From Planctomycetota bacterium (GTDB lineage Bacteria > Planctomycetota > Phycisphaerae > WQYP01): a stretch of DNA of 23,254 bases. The translations under genes were made by a program, and so were the position numbers. Below, piece by piece: positions 1 through 8,192 of this stretch. The notes below the pieces were generated by a model, which searched no databases, was not told where the DNA came from, and saw only the letters and a list, made by a program, of their open reading frames with translations. The DNA lies in assembly GCA_021838985.1 (NCBI GenBank), contig JAKCCC010000002.1, positions 1 through 23,254 on the forward strand, read 5' to 3'. Position 1 is the stretch's first letter. Every line of letters starts with the position of its first letter.

Positions 1-121
1 ATGGAATCTTATAAATTATATTAGTGGCTACACGCAAATGCCAAAAAAGCACGTAACTCATTGCCAATCCATCAGATACGTCAAAATGCCGTTGGAACAT
101 CCGCTGAAGATGAACCACAAT

Positions 122-1276
122 TTATGGCCACACCCCGGATTTTTGCTCACGGAACTGGCTCGGCGCCATGTTCAGATCGCGTTTGAAAACGCGGGTTAAG
201 TGTTCCGCGTTGCGGAACCCCGCGACGCGGGCGATGCTATAAAGCTTCTGCCGGCTGGTCAGAAGAAGTTGGCGGGCGTGATCCACGCGCTGCCGCCGGA
301 TTTGGGCCTTGATGGAGCGGCCGATGTGCTGCTCGAAAAGTTGATACAGGCGGGAGCGGGTAGTGAAAGTGGCCTTGACCACATCCGTGACCCGCAAGTT
401 TGGTTCGCGGTAATGCTCGGCAATGAAGCGTAAGGCTTGGGTTAACTCCGGATCATTCACGGCCAACACATTGGAGCTGCGCCGAACGACCACCGGACCG
501 GGAGCAACCCGAATGGGCTCCAGCGGCCGCTTTTCGCCATGCATAAGCCGGTCCAGCAATGCCGCCCCCTGGTAGCCGTGCTCGCGCCGCCGCCGGTCCA
601 CGCTGGACAGCGGCACCGGCCCTAATTCGCAACTAAGCACGTCGTTGTCCACGCCCACCACGGCCACGTCCTCTGGAATGCGCAAACCGGCGGCCTGACA
701 CGCCTGCATCACCAGCAGCGCCTCCTCATCGTATTGGCCCAACACCCCCAGTGGCTGCGGCAGGCGTTTCAGTTGCCGGACCATCCAGCTTCGCAACACG
801 TCGTCGATGGCACGCAGCCGATGGTGGGGATGGGGCGTGAAGTCAAGCGGGTAAAAATTTCGGCCCGCTTTTTCCACGGCCTGCTGGAAGCCGCGCATTC
901 TTTCGCCTTCCACCCAGTTGCCCCATAGATAGCAAAACGCCAGGTGCTTCAAACCGCACGAGAGCAGATGCTCTGCGGCGACCCGGCCGATAGCCTGATT
1001 GTCCGCCAGGACACGCGGCACTTTCAAGCCGGGCACTTCGCGGACCAAATCGACCGCGGGCCGCCGCCAATGACGCAGAAAGCGCGCCACGTCGCCGTGG
1101 GGGTCCACCACCAGGCCGATAATGCCGTCGCCCCGCCAATGCGCCGGGATTCTGCCGAAGTGCACCATCCAGTTATCGAGGACCCAACCCGCCTGGCGCG
1201 CATATTGCGCCACACCGCTGTGCATTTCATGGTCGTACCATTCCAAGGCCACCAGGATGCGGGGGGGATGAGACAC
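122..1276 (-). CDS. XylR-type transcriptional regulator (LacI-like sensor + AraC-type HTH)
   Basis: This is a sugar-responsive transcription regulator of 384 residues. The N-terminal two thirds match a periplasmic-binding-protein/LacI-type sensor (motifs PPRILVALEW near the start and VAVVGVDND before the domain end). Residues from about 275 to the end form an AraC-family double helix-turn-helix, with the typical second-helix stretch SIARVAGFRNAEHLTRVFKR. This is the layout of XylR-like regulators, which bind a sugar in the cytoplasm and activate or repress glycoside-use genes. I chose the GTG at 1276 because GGAG sits 6 nt upstream of it; a TTG at 1306 would add ten hydrophobic residues and has no such site. 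The GH2 gene about 1.4 kb away is a plausible target, but that is inference. The ligand cannot be read from the sequence. Confidence 0.88.
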   Translation of the reverse strand: MSHPPRILVALEWYDHEMHSGVAQYARQAGWVLDNWMVHFGRIPAHWRGDGIIGLVVDPHGDVARFLRHWRRPAVDLVREVPGLKVPRVLADNQAIGRVAAEHLLSCGLKHLAFCYLWGNWVEGERMRGFQQAVEKAGRNFYPLDFTPHPHHRLRAIDDVLRSWMVRQLKRLPQPLGVLGQYDEEALLVMQACQAAGLRIPEDVAVVGVDNDVLSCELGPVPLSSVDRRRREHGYQGAALLDRLMHGEKRPLEPIRVAPGPVVVRRSSNVLAVNDPELTQALRFIAEHYREPNLRVTDVVKATFTTRSRLYQLFEQHIGRSIKAQIRRQRVDHARQLLLTSRQKLYSIARVAGFRNAEHLTRVFKRDLNMAPSQFREQKSGVWP

Positions 1277-1337
1277 GGGCAACTCCAGAAGAAGCAAAAG
1301 ATACAATGGATTCGCAAATTTCGCATGCAGTCAGTTG

Positions 1338-1694
1338 TCACTCGGTTGGAGAAAGGCGGTGCACGCGGATCTTTGTGTTTGTCGCGACAACAAAGTGTCC
1401 CGGTGCGGCCACGATAAGGCGCGGCCAGACACGTTCGAATTGCGCCAGAATACCGTCGGGATTACCGGCTTGCAGGCGCAACAACACCACGCCGCTCGCA
1501 GCATATCCTCGGCGGAGGATCCGTGCACCGAAGTCCCGGTCGAACGTCACCACGATACGATCTTCGCCCACAGCCAGAACCTGTGCATCTTCTTCGCCGG
1601 GCGCATCCTCAGCCATCCACGCGACATCATGGCTTTAACGGCGACGGAAAACGACCATAACGTAGTCCACATTCTCGTCAGCGAGAATTTTCAT
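1338..1694 (-). pseudogene. DUF5615 PIN-like toxin, interrupted by in-frame TAA
   Basis: Read from the ATG at 1694, the frame begins MKILADENVDY, the usual start of DUF5615 (PIN-like, VapC-related) proteins, and continues to 1338 (119 codons). Codon 20 is TAA (1635-1637), where family members have an ordinary residue between the RR and the GHDV-type motif. The frame resumes without a shift: SHDVAWMAEDAPGEEDAQVLA, then the conserved TFDRDFG, GVVLLRL and C-terminal RVHRL. The rest is well preserved, so the stop is a recent lesion or a base error. The start overlaps the end of the upstream DUF433 gene (ATGA overlap), as is usual for this toxin-antitoxin-like pair. An internal restart at 1616 would lack the first acidic residues and probably be inactive. 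Confidence 0.8.
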
Positions 1695-1930
1695 GCCCCG
1701 GCTTCCGCCCGGAAGATGGTTTCATCGGAGGCCAGGGCGCCGGCGGCGTAGAGTAGCGCGGCACGAAGTTGTTCGGTCTTCAGGTGGGGATCAGACGCCA
1801 GAGTCTAGCCTTCGGTCCAGCCCGCCTCGAGACATTCCAGAACCAACTCCACCATGATTCGCGTGCCCTTGATCACGGGTTTGCCGAGCATCACCCCGGG
1901 ACGCTGTTCCATAAAGTCCTGCCACCGCAT
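1691..1930 (-). pseudogene. DUF433 antitoxin-like protein, interrupted by in-frame TAG
   Basis: The frame from ATG 1930 reads MRWQDFMEQRPGVMLGKPVIKGTRI and then VELVLECLEAGWTEG. This is the unmistakable DUF433 core (GKPVIKGTRI, winged-helix antitoxin-like). Codon 42 is TAG (1805-1807), after which the same frame continues TLASDPHLKTEQLRAALLYAAGAL to a TGA at 1691-1693 that overlaps the ATG of the DUF5615 gene. Full length would be 79 residues, normal for the family. Both members of the pair are therefore stopped at one point each, with no frameshift. No strong ribosome binding site is visible before the ATG. Confidence 0.8.
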
Positions 1931-2223
1931 AAATAAAAGGCTTCTCTACTTTTCATTATACCAAGGCGATATCAAGGCGTCCGGCGCGATCGGGCGCATT
2001 TCCGTACTGGCCAGAGCTCGCCACGCCAAGAAAGCAGCGGGTTTCTGATGCTGACTACGTCCGGAAACCGGCGCGCCGTCAACCCGATGGCCGTCGCGGC
2101 CAGCCCTCACTCGCCCAGCGCTGTTCGCCTATTTCACCGCGCAGGTACGCAAATGCGCCCCGCGCGACCCAAATCAGTTAGAATTCCTGGATGGGGCAAT
2201 AATTTGTGGCAAGGTTGCGGTGA

Positions 2224-2242
2224 GACAGGCTTCCAGCCTGTC
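2224..2242. repeat. Palindromic repeat, CAGGC...GCCTG type
   Basis: GACAGGCT-TCC-AGCCTGTC is a perfect 8-bp inverted repeat with a 3-nt loop. Read as protein on the minus strand this region gives a TGWKPVSP-like phrase typical of planctomycete repeat elements. Confidence 0.75.
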
Positions 2243-2269
2243 GCTGGAGCTTGGCACTTTCTCTCGATG

Positions 2270-2292
2270 GGGGCAGGCAAGATGCCTGTCCC
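2270..2292. repeat. Second palindromic repeat, CAGGC...GCCTG type
   Basis: GGGGCAGGCA / TGCCTGTCCC forms a hairpin of about 10 bp with one G-T wobble and a 3-nt loop, 28 bp after the preceding palindrome. The two likely form one paired repeat unit. Confidence 0.7.
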
Positions 2293-2506
2293 ACCCGCCA
2301 TAGGAGCCATCGTGGCCACAAATGATTGCCACATCCGGATTCCTTTGCTTTTCCCCTCTTGTCCGCCACTCGGACGAAACGACAACCGAAATGGACAAAA
2401 CGCCATGGCTCAAGACCGGTCAAGGCTGTATGCTGGATCGAGATAAATCCGTGTGGTGGGCGGTGAAGGCGTAACGGTTCGCGGGCTGCACCCGTCTCCA
2501 CCCCTA

Positions 2507-2524
2507 TCCCGATGACGATCGGGA
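2507..2524. repeat. Palindrome TCCCGAT-GACG-ATCGGGA
   Basis: Perfect 7-bp inverted repeat with a 4-nt loop. A related copy, TCCCGATAGCCGTCGGGA, is at 17060-17077, so this belongs to a dispersed family. Confidence 0.7.
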
Positions 2525-2546
2525 CGGCTATGAAATATTTCACCGG

Positions 2547-2609
2547 GGCGACTAAGCTGCGGCGACGGGTGGGGGCCGCGCCAGACCGCCGCGACCCGTG
2601 AATGGTTAC
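2547..2609 (+). repeat. Composite dispersed repeat, copy 1
   Basis: The 63 bases starting GGCGACTAAGCTGC and ending GTGAATGGTTAC match 5033-5094 closely, with one single-base gap and a few substitutions. Both copies contain ACGGGT...ACCCGT arms that can form a hairpin. The segment before it (GAAATATTTCACC) resembles a shortened form of the 5' part of the other copies. Confidence 0.8.
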
Positions 2610-2665
2610 GTGAATGAATCTGTGCACTCTGTGGATTTTTTGGCCCCTGAAATCGATTGTGCGAC

Positions 2666-5041
2666 ATGCGACAAAGTTTTGACTTATCGGAACTGTCCTG
2701 GCAGTTAACCGGTTGGCACCCGAATTATTGGCGTGGCGGGGTGGTCGCGGAGTCAACCCTGAAGTTGCAGCCGGACGTAGGGCCGATTCCCGCCGCCGTT
2801 CCCGGCTCCGTCCAGCAGGCTCTGCGCCAAGCCGGGCTATTGCCGGATTGGAACGATCAGCTGAATTCCCGCCAATGCGAATGGGTGGAAAATCGCCACT
2901 GGGTATTCCAAACCACGCTGCCGACGGAATGGACAGCCGGACCTGCCAATGCGGGCGAGACGGGAGTCCCCGATCGACAAACACCACGATTGAAAGCCCC
3001 GACAGCGCTACCGTCCGGCGGCATGGCCGGCGCATCGGGCCGCAAGATTCTTCATTGCGCCGGCCTGGATTACCAGGGAGTCATTCTGGTCAATGGCCAG
3101 GAAGCTGGCACCTTTGCCAACGCCCATGTTCCGTACGCTTTCGACCTGACCGCGCTATTGCGGGACGGCCCCAACCAGTTGGCCATTGTATTCACCGATA
3201 TTCCCGCCTATCTCGGCCAGATCGGTTATACGTCCCAAATGCGCGAATTCAAGCCACGTTTCAATTACATTTGGGATTGGGTTCCGCGGCTGGTGCAAGT
3301 CGGTATCTGGGATGAAATGCGCCTTTCAATCGATTACGGCGATGCGATTGAGACCTTGGCGCTGTACACCGAATATGACGCAGTCGCGGCACGAGGCGCG
3401 ATCGTGCTGGCCGCCGATTTGCGTGTCGCTGCCGCCCGTACCGTGGAGATTATCGTCAACGGCGCGGAGGGCTTTATCCATCGGGAGATTCTGCCGGTCG
3501 CGGCCCGGCTGCACCACGAAATCAGGGGGCTGCTGGTCAAGCCTTGGCAACCTAACGGCGCCGGCGCGGCAAGATGCGCGAAGGACCGCTCTGACGGTGG
3601 GCGGGACGCCTGTGCTATGGCAGGTGACGGCGGGCAACCGCTGTATCAGGTGCGTTTGCGTCTTCTGGACGATGCCGGCCGGTGGCTCGATGCAGCCAAT
3701 CGCCGCATAGGTTTTCGTCAAATCACCTGGAAACCATGCGCCGGGGCGCCGCCGAACGCGGATCCATGGATTTGCAATATCAATGGCCTCGATATCTTTC
3801 TACAGGGCTTTAACTGGGTTCCGTTGCGACCTAACTTCGCGGATGTGACTCCAGATGATTACCGTCAGCGCCTGGAAACCTACCGCGCTCTGGGCACGAA
3901 TATTCTACGCGTCTGGGGCGGCGCGATATTGGAAAAGGAATGCTTTTACCGACTCTGCGATGAAATGGGTATTCTGGTCTGGCAGGAATTTCCGCTTTCT
4001 TCTTCCGGCCTGGACAATTGGCCGCCGGAGGATGCCGCCTTCATTGCTGAAATGGGGCACATCGCCGCCAGTTACATTCGCCGCCGCCAGCATCATCCCT
4101 GCCTGCTGCTCTGGTGCGGCGGCAATGAATTGCAAGGCTCGCTCGAGGGCGGCAAACAGGGCGCGGGCAAGCCGGTGGACCTGTCCCATCCCCTGCCGGC
4201 CCTGCTGGAAAAACTCGTGCGTGAATTGGATCCTACGCGCCGCTTCTTAGTCACTTCCGCCAGTGGACCACGTTTTATGGCCACAGAGGAAGATTTCGGC
4301 AAGGGCTTGCATCACGATATCCATGGTCCCTGGAATCATGTCGGTTCGCTGGAAAGCTGGTTCGACTACTGGCGCCGCGATGACGCCCTGTTCCGGTCGG
4401 AAGTCGGCATGCCGGGCGCCGCCAACGCCGCCCTTATTCGGCGCCACGGGCGGGAACTGGCGTGGCCGGCCGATAAAACCAATTTGTTTTGGAGGCATAG
4501 CGCCGCCTGGTGGCTGCAATGGGATGAGTATCTGGCTGAAGGCGGCGATGCGCGGAGCCTTGAGGCTTTCGTCGCCTGGAGCCAGCAGCGCCAAGCGACG
4601 GCGCTGGCCTATGCGGCCCGCGCCTGCAAGGAACGGTTTCTTCGCGGCCGCCAGGCTCTTCCGCGTAGGGACGTCGCACCGCTGGCACCAGGCGTTTCAA
4701 CCCACAACGATATCACGCCGCAATGCGGCGGGCTTATTATCTGGATGGGCCACGATTGCTTCCCCTGCCCCGCGAACACTTCCGTAATTGATTTTGACGG
4801 TTCACTCAAGCCTGCGGCCGTGGCATTGGCGAAAGCGTTCAAGACGCCGGGCAAAGTGACAACCGAAATTGATGGTCCCCGTCTTTTGAGTCGCGGTGGC
4901 CATCGGGCGAGCCTGTCATCGGGTAGCGAACGTAATGGCCTGCCAGACAACCAGAATCTTGGCGGGGAGGAAAAATCTTCTCGCCATGCGAAGATATCCA
5001 CAGATTCCGGCCCAGCGCGGCCTGGTCGCCACGGCGACTAA
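2666..5041 (+). CDS. Glycoside hydrolase family 2, beta-mannosidase-like
   Basis: A 791-residue GH2 enzyme, most like beta-mannosidases that release terminal beta-linked mannose from oligosaccharides. The N-terminal jelly-roll shows AAVPGSVQQALRQAGLLPD and WVENRHWVFQTTLP. The catalytic barrel has TNILRVWGGAI, then LLWCGGNE with the predicted acid/base Glu488, and FRSEVGMPG with the predicted nucleophile Glu579. The C-terminal domain has LIIWMGHDCFP and VIDFDGSLKP. I chose ATG 2666 over an in-frame TTG at 2657; neither has a clear ribosome binding site. Residues 301-322 interrupt the normally continuous PNGxGxQPLY motif and look inserted. Residues about 96-124 probably are too. The tail after about residue 727 exceeds the family end and its stop lies in a dispersed repeat. 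No signal peptide is visible. Activity is uncertain because of the insertions. Confidence 0.88.
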   Translation: MRQSFDLSELSWQLTGWHPNYWRGGVVAESTLKLQPDVGPIPAAVPGSVQQALRQAGLLPDWNDQLNSRQCEWVENRHWVFQTTLPTEWTAGPANAGETGVPDRQTPRLKAPTALPSGGMAGASGRKILHCAGLDYQGVILVNGQEAGTFANAHVPYAFDLTALLRDGPNQLAIVFTDIPAYLGQIGYTSQMREFKPRFNYIWDWVPRLVQVGIWDEMRLSIDYGDAIETLALYTEYDAVAARGAIVLAADLRVAAARTVEIIVNGAEGFIHREILPVAARLHHEIRGLLVKPWQPNGAGAARCAKDRSDGGRDACAMAGDGGQPLYQVRLRLLDDAGRWLDAANRRIGFRQITWKPCAGAPPNADPWICNINGLDIFLQGFNWVPLRPNFADVTPDDYRQRLETYRALGTNILRVWGGAILEKECFYRLCDEMGILVWQEFPLSSSGLDNWPPEDAAFIAEMGHIAASYIRRRQHHPCLLLWCGGNELQGSLEGGKQGAGKPVDLSHPLPALLEKLVRELDPTRRFLVTSASGPRFMATEEDFGKGLHHDIHGPWNHVGSLESWFDYWRRDDALFRSEVGMPGAANAALIRRHGRELAWPADKTNLFWRHSAAWWLQWDEYLAEGGDARSLEAFVAWSQQRQATALAYAARACKERFLRGRQALPRRDVAPLAPGVSTHNDITPQCGGLIIWMGHDCFPCPANTSVIDFDGSLKPAAVALAKAFKTPGKVTTEIDGPRLLSRGGHRASLSSGSERNGLPDNQNLGGEEKSSRHAKISTDSGPARPGRHGD
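2951..3037 (+). repeat. Probable in-frame insertion in the GH2 gene (N-terminal)
   Basis: Residues about 96-124 (starting GETGVPDRQ, ending MAGASG) lie where GH2 mannosidases normally pass directly from the first jelly-roll strand to the GRKILHCAGLDYQG-type strand. The stretch is rich in Gly, Pro, Ala and Arg. Boundaries are by eye and no second copy was seen in the window. Confidence 0.4.
3566..3631 (+). repeat. 66-bp in-frame insertion in the GH2 gene
   Basis: The family motif WxPNGxGxQPLYxV is split here: PNGAG is followed by 22 extra residues (AARCAKDRSDGG..., ending AMAGDG) and then GQPLYQV. The insert contains CCTG...CAGG arms resembling the palindromes at 2224-2292, suggesting a repeat element that landed in frame. 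Confidence 0.7.
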
Positions 5042-5094
5042 GCTGCCGTGACGGGTGGGGGCCGCGCTGATCGTCGCGACCCGTGAATGGTTAC
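4990..5094 (+). repeat. Composite dispersed repeat, copy 2, overlapping the GH2 3' end
   Basis: Bases 5033-5094 match 2547-2609. The preceding part (AAGATATCCAC..., then GGTCGCCACGGCGACTA) aligns with the minus-strand copies at 8983-9051 and 10931-10984. The GH2 stop codon TAA lies inside this repeat (GGCGACTAA). Confidence 0.75.
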
Positions 5095-5922
5095 AAACCG
5101 CGCAGGCTCGTGAAAGAGCGCTAATAAACGGAAATTTGCCTTGACTGGCATGCTTTAGCTCGACTTCTGCCATTTTGGGGGAGCATAAATGGTCGAATCC
5201 TTCGGAAATCGCGGTGGCAGGGCGAATTTTTCCCCCCCGTCCTGTGTACGGGTGTGCAAAAAAGCCCACGCCATCTTAACAGGTCCGTTCAATCACGTTC
5301 TCCGGTTCCCCCGAAATCGGCAAAAGTCGACCTAAGCAGGAACGCAGAATGAATCATTAGATCGCCGGCGGCGTTTTGTGGCTCCCTCCAGCAGCAGGTC
5401 GAAGATCCGCCCCGGTGGACACAGCCCGAAGTGCCGTGGCTTGCCCGCTGGTTCGACGGCACATTGGAGTATACCCATCGTGGCGGAGCGAGGGCCGGGG
5501 GCGGCATTCCCGGTGTCGCCTCAACCCGGCGATTGGTAGGACAGCGTGAACGAGGCGGGCAACGCTCGCCGCGCCCGGGGCGAGCAGGACCTGGTCGAAT
5601 CGCTTTCGTTCCTCGTGCTGGCGACTGGAAATTGCGGTGGTTGACGCCCCCGTGGAGCAAGTTCTCAATTTTCATGGCCCCGGGTGGGCTATAGCGCAGA
5701 CCCCTCTCCGCAGGGGCGGCGCTGCTGCAACAGATCAACCCGGGCGGTATGGCCGCCCGTTAATACCATGAGGTAGGCCGGAGGCCAGCGCTGCCTGACG
5801 CCCCCGGCGGGGATCCTCCGTGAACAATGGCCGCACCCCTTTTGCTTGTGGACCGCCGGAGCGGCTTGGATTGATCGGGCGTCTTTGATAGCATAAAGGT
5901 CGTTTTGGGGAGCTTGGCTGGC
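5095..5922. other. GC-rich non-coding spacer with hairpins
   Basis: No recognisable gene lies in these 828 bases. Several GC-rich frames are open at once on both strands, and their translations are low-complexity Arg/Pro/Gly sequences without family motifs. Visible structures are CCCCT...AGGGG at 5701-5716 and the perfect 7-bp hairpin at 5741-5759. The segment near 5300-5345 (CCCCCGAAATCGGCAAAAGT) looks like it could be a mobile-element end, but I cannot assign it. Confidence 0.5.
5741..5759. repeat. Hairpin CGGGCGG-TATGG-CCGCCCG
   Basis: Perfect 7-bp inverted repeat with a 5-nt loop and no T-run after it, so it is not a standard terminator on either strand. Confidence 0.6.
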
Positions 5923-7290
5923 ATGAGCGAATGGCAGGAAGCGGAGCAGCGCGTCGAGCACGCCCACGAACTCTACGAAGGCGGACGGTGGGAAGAAGCG
6001 CTCTCGGAATTACAACGCGCGATTGCGATTAACCCGCATATCAGCGCCTGGTATTACAACCTCGGCATGACGCTGGACATGATGGAGCGTTTTGAAGAAG
6101 CGCTGACCGCGTACCAGCACGCCCTGGAGATCGATCCCGACGACCTGGAGCTGCTTTCCGCGGCGGGTGTGGACACGGTGCGACTGGGTGAATACCGCCA
6201 GGCCATCCGCTACTTTGAGCGGGCCGAAGCACTCGATGCATCGTTCGAACCGGCGTACTGCAACCGCATTCTGGCGTACAGCGAACTGGGGGAGCACGAA
6301 CGGGCGGAGGAAATGTTCTATCTAGCCCGTCAATATCGTGAAAAATGTCCCGTTTGTTATTACAACCTGGGGTTGTCATTATTCGCGCGCGGCTCCTACG
6401 ACCGGGCGCTCTGGTGCTGGCAACAGGTGCTGGACAGCGAAGCGGAATATCCCGAGGTCCACGCTCGGATCGCGGATGTGTATTGGGCGAAGGGTCAGCT
6501 GCCCGACGCCCGGCGACATCTGCTCGAGGAACTCCGCGGTGATCCCGGCAACATCGACACGCTGTTGGACCTCGGCGAGTTGCTCATTGAGATGGGGCAG
6601 GGCGCCGCAGCCGCAGAGAAGTTCCGCCAGGTGCTCGATCTGGATCCCGGGGAGACTACGGCGCACTATCAGTTGGGTATCTTGGCCGAGGGCGAAGATG
6701 ATCTACCCGCCGCCCTGGAGCGCTTCCAGTTCGTGCTGGCGCAGGACCGTCAGTTCGGCGGAGCCCATTGGCATATCGCCCGCATACAGCATCGCCTTAA
6801 GAAGCACGCCGCAGCGCTATACCACGCTAACTGCGAATTGGCCCAGCCGGCGCTGGACGACGCCACGCTGCTGGGCCTGGGGCACCTTTTCATGGATCTG
6901 CACCAGATGGATGCAGCGCAGGTGGCGCTGCGCCGGCTGCTGCAGGCGAATTCGCACCACGCCGAGGCCCGCCACAGTCTCGCGGTAATCCTCCTACTGG
7001 GCGGGCGTCTGGATGAAGGCATCGCCAACTGCCGGATGACCTTGGCGATCCAACCCAAGCATATGCCGGCCATGTCCAATTTGGCTGTGGCTTATCTGCG
7101 CAAGGGGGATCTGGCGCGGGCCCGCTACTGGTTACGGGAAGCGCTCGATATCGCCCCGAATGATCCGCAGCTGCGGCAGATTCAAAACCGCCTGCGACCC
7201 GCCGCACTCGGCCGGCGCCTGCGGACGCTGCTGGCGCCCCGCTTTTTCCGGCGCCTCGCGGGCGCGCCGACCCCGCCGCAGGCGTGTTAG
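5923..7290 (+). CDS. TPR-repeat protein
   Basis: A 455-residue protein made almost wholly of tetratricopeptide repeats, about eleven by eye. Each has the W/Y-x-LG, A, Y/F and P spacing, for example AWYYNLGMTLDMMERFEEALTA followed by EIDPDDLELL, and later MSNLAVAYLRKGDLARARYW. TPR proteins are scaffolds for protein-protein contacts; no enzymatic domain is attached, so its partner is unknown. The last 30 residues are basic and Pro/Arg-rich. I chose ATG 5923 because GGGGAG lies 10 nt upstream; an in-frame TTG at 5905 overlaps that site. No signal peptide or membrane segment is visible, so it is probably cytoplasmic. The stop lies only 5 bp before the inverted end of the neighbouring IS630 remnant, so the original 3' context may be lost. 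Confidence 0.85.
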   Translation: MSEWQEAEQRVEHAHELYEGGRWEEALSELQRAIAINPHISAWYYNLGMTLDMMERFEEALTAYQHALEIDPDDLELLSAAGVDTVRLGEYRQAIRYFERAEALDASFEPAYCNRILAYSELGEHERAEEMFYLARQYREKCPVCYYNLGLSLFARGSYDRALWCWQQVLDSEAEYPEVHARIADVYWAKGQLPDARRHLLEELRGDPGNIDTLLDLGELLIEMGQGAAAAEKFRQVLDLDPGETTAHYQLGILAEGEDDLPAALERFQFVLAQDRQFGGAHWHIARIQHRLKKHAAALYHANCELAQPALDDATLLGLGHLFMDLHQMDAAQVALRRLLQANSHHAEARHSLAVILLLGGRLDEGIANCRMTLAIQPKHMPAMSNLAVAYLRKGDLARARYWLREALDIAPNDPQLRQIQNRLRPAALGRRLRTLLAPRFFRRLAGAPTPPQAC

Positions 7291-7295
7291 ACCCG

Positions 7296-7311
7296 CTTAA
7301 CTTTTTAGTGT
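7296..7311 (+). repeat. Left inverted end of the IS630 cluster
   Basis: AACTTTTTAGTGT matches the complement of 8911-8926 except for one extra T. It lies 38 bp before the first transposase start at 7349. Confidence 0.65.
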
Positions 7312-7348
7312 CGCGAATACCGATAGAGTAGGCAGGAAGGCCTACCCG

Positions 7349-8160
7349 ATGGATGTGCGGGATCGTATCGTGGCGGCTTGCGACGCGGGGCTGGAATCGC
7401 GGATCGCGATTCGCCTAAGCGGTGTGACGCATCGACGGCGTGGATACGCCGGTTGCTGCAACGTCGCCGTGAACCAGGCCACTAGGCCCCCCTTGACGGG
7501 CCGGTGTGGCCGCAAGCCGTTCTGCGTAGGCCCGTTGCGCCAACGGTTGGAAACGTTGCTCACCGCTCAACCCGATGTGACGCTGGCGGGACTACGTGAT
7601 CGCACCGGCGTGCCCTGCCTCCTGGCGGCGATCGGCAAGACCCTTCACCGGCTGGGCTAGCGGCGTAAAAAAAGACCCTCCGGGCCTCGGAGCAGGATCA
7701 TCCCGACAGCCAACAACCACGCCGACCATGGCTCGCCCAGCGGGCGCGAATCGAGCCTGCCCGTTGAGTCTTCATTGATGAAAGCGGGGGCAAAACGAAC
7801 CTGACGCGTCTGCGCGGCCGCTGCCGAGGTGGGGCGCGTCTGCATGATGCGGCGCCTGGGGGGCATTGGGAAACGACGCCGATGATCGCGGCCTGGTGAC
7901 CCTCCGGCCCCACCGCGCCGCTGGGGATCGCGGCGGCTGGATGTCAGCTGTGGCTACGGCCGCCGTATTCGCCGGATCTGAATCCGATCGAGAAGATGTG
8001 GTCCACAATCAAGGCGTTCCGGCGCGCGGCCCAGGCCCGTTGTACGGAAGGACTGGATCACGCCGTCGCCGCAGGGTTGGAAAAGGCTGCGCCACAGGAT
8101 GCCCGGGGTGGTTGGAATCTGGCGGATATCGCTACTGCTCCGCCACGTCATGATTTTAGA
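7349..8160 (+). pseudogene. IS630-family transposase remnant 1
   Basis: The N-terminal part (MDVRDRIVAACDAGLESRIAI...) is an IS630 helix-turn-helix domain with a broken middle; it ends in DVTLAGLRDRTGV. After a stop at about 7658 another frame gives RPWLAQRARIEPAR, a TGA, then VFIDESGGKTNLTRLRGR and APGGHWETTPMIAAW. The first catalytic Asp (FIDES) is kept. The region of the second catalytic Asp (VLDNLSSHK-type) is missing, and the sequence jumps to RPPYSPDLNPIEKMWSTIKAF, the C-terminal DDE motif. Several stops, at least two frame changes and an internal deletion make it inactive. It would have cut and pasted its own element at TA targets, as family members do. Confidence 0.8.
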
Positions 8161-8192
8161 ATAGACGCTGGTTCATTCTGTGTGGGCGTCTG

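Larger units (their letters stand above)
1931..2665. other. Repeat-rich non-coding spacer before the GH2 gene
   Basis: I see no credible gene in these 735 bases. Open frames here are short, overlap in several frames and have no recognisable domains. The spacer contains palindromic repeats at 2224-2242, 2270-2292 and 2507-2524, one copy of a composite dispersed repeat (2547-2609), and near 2614-2640 a stretch resembling the ATCTGTG-type repeats common in environmental planctomycete genomes. Any promoter for the GH2 gene would have to lie in or beside these repeats; none stands out. Confidence 0.6.

Noticed and set aside
1338..1930. Stop-codon recoding as explanation for the interrupted TA pair
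   Set aside because: The two lesions are different stop codons (TAG and TAA), and other genes here use TAA, TAG and TGA as normal stops.
2178..3035. A 285-codon minus-strand frame before and over the GH2 gene
   Set aside because: It overlaps the GH2 N-terminal domain and repeat DNA, and its composition is that of a shadow frame.
3186..3710. Frames within the GH2 gene on both strands
   Set aside because: Overlap a coding sequence with clear catalytic motifs; shadows.
5289..5738. A 149-codon minus-strand frame in the spacer after the GH2 gene
   Set aside because: Arg/Pro-rich, several frames are open at once, no start signal and no motif; treated as non-coding.
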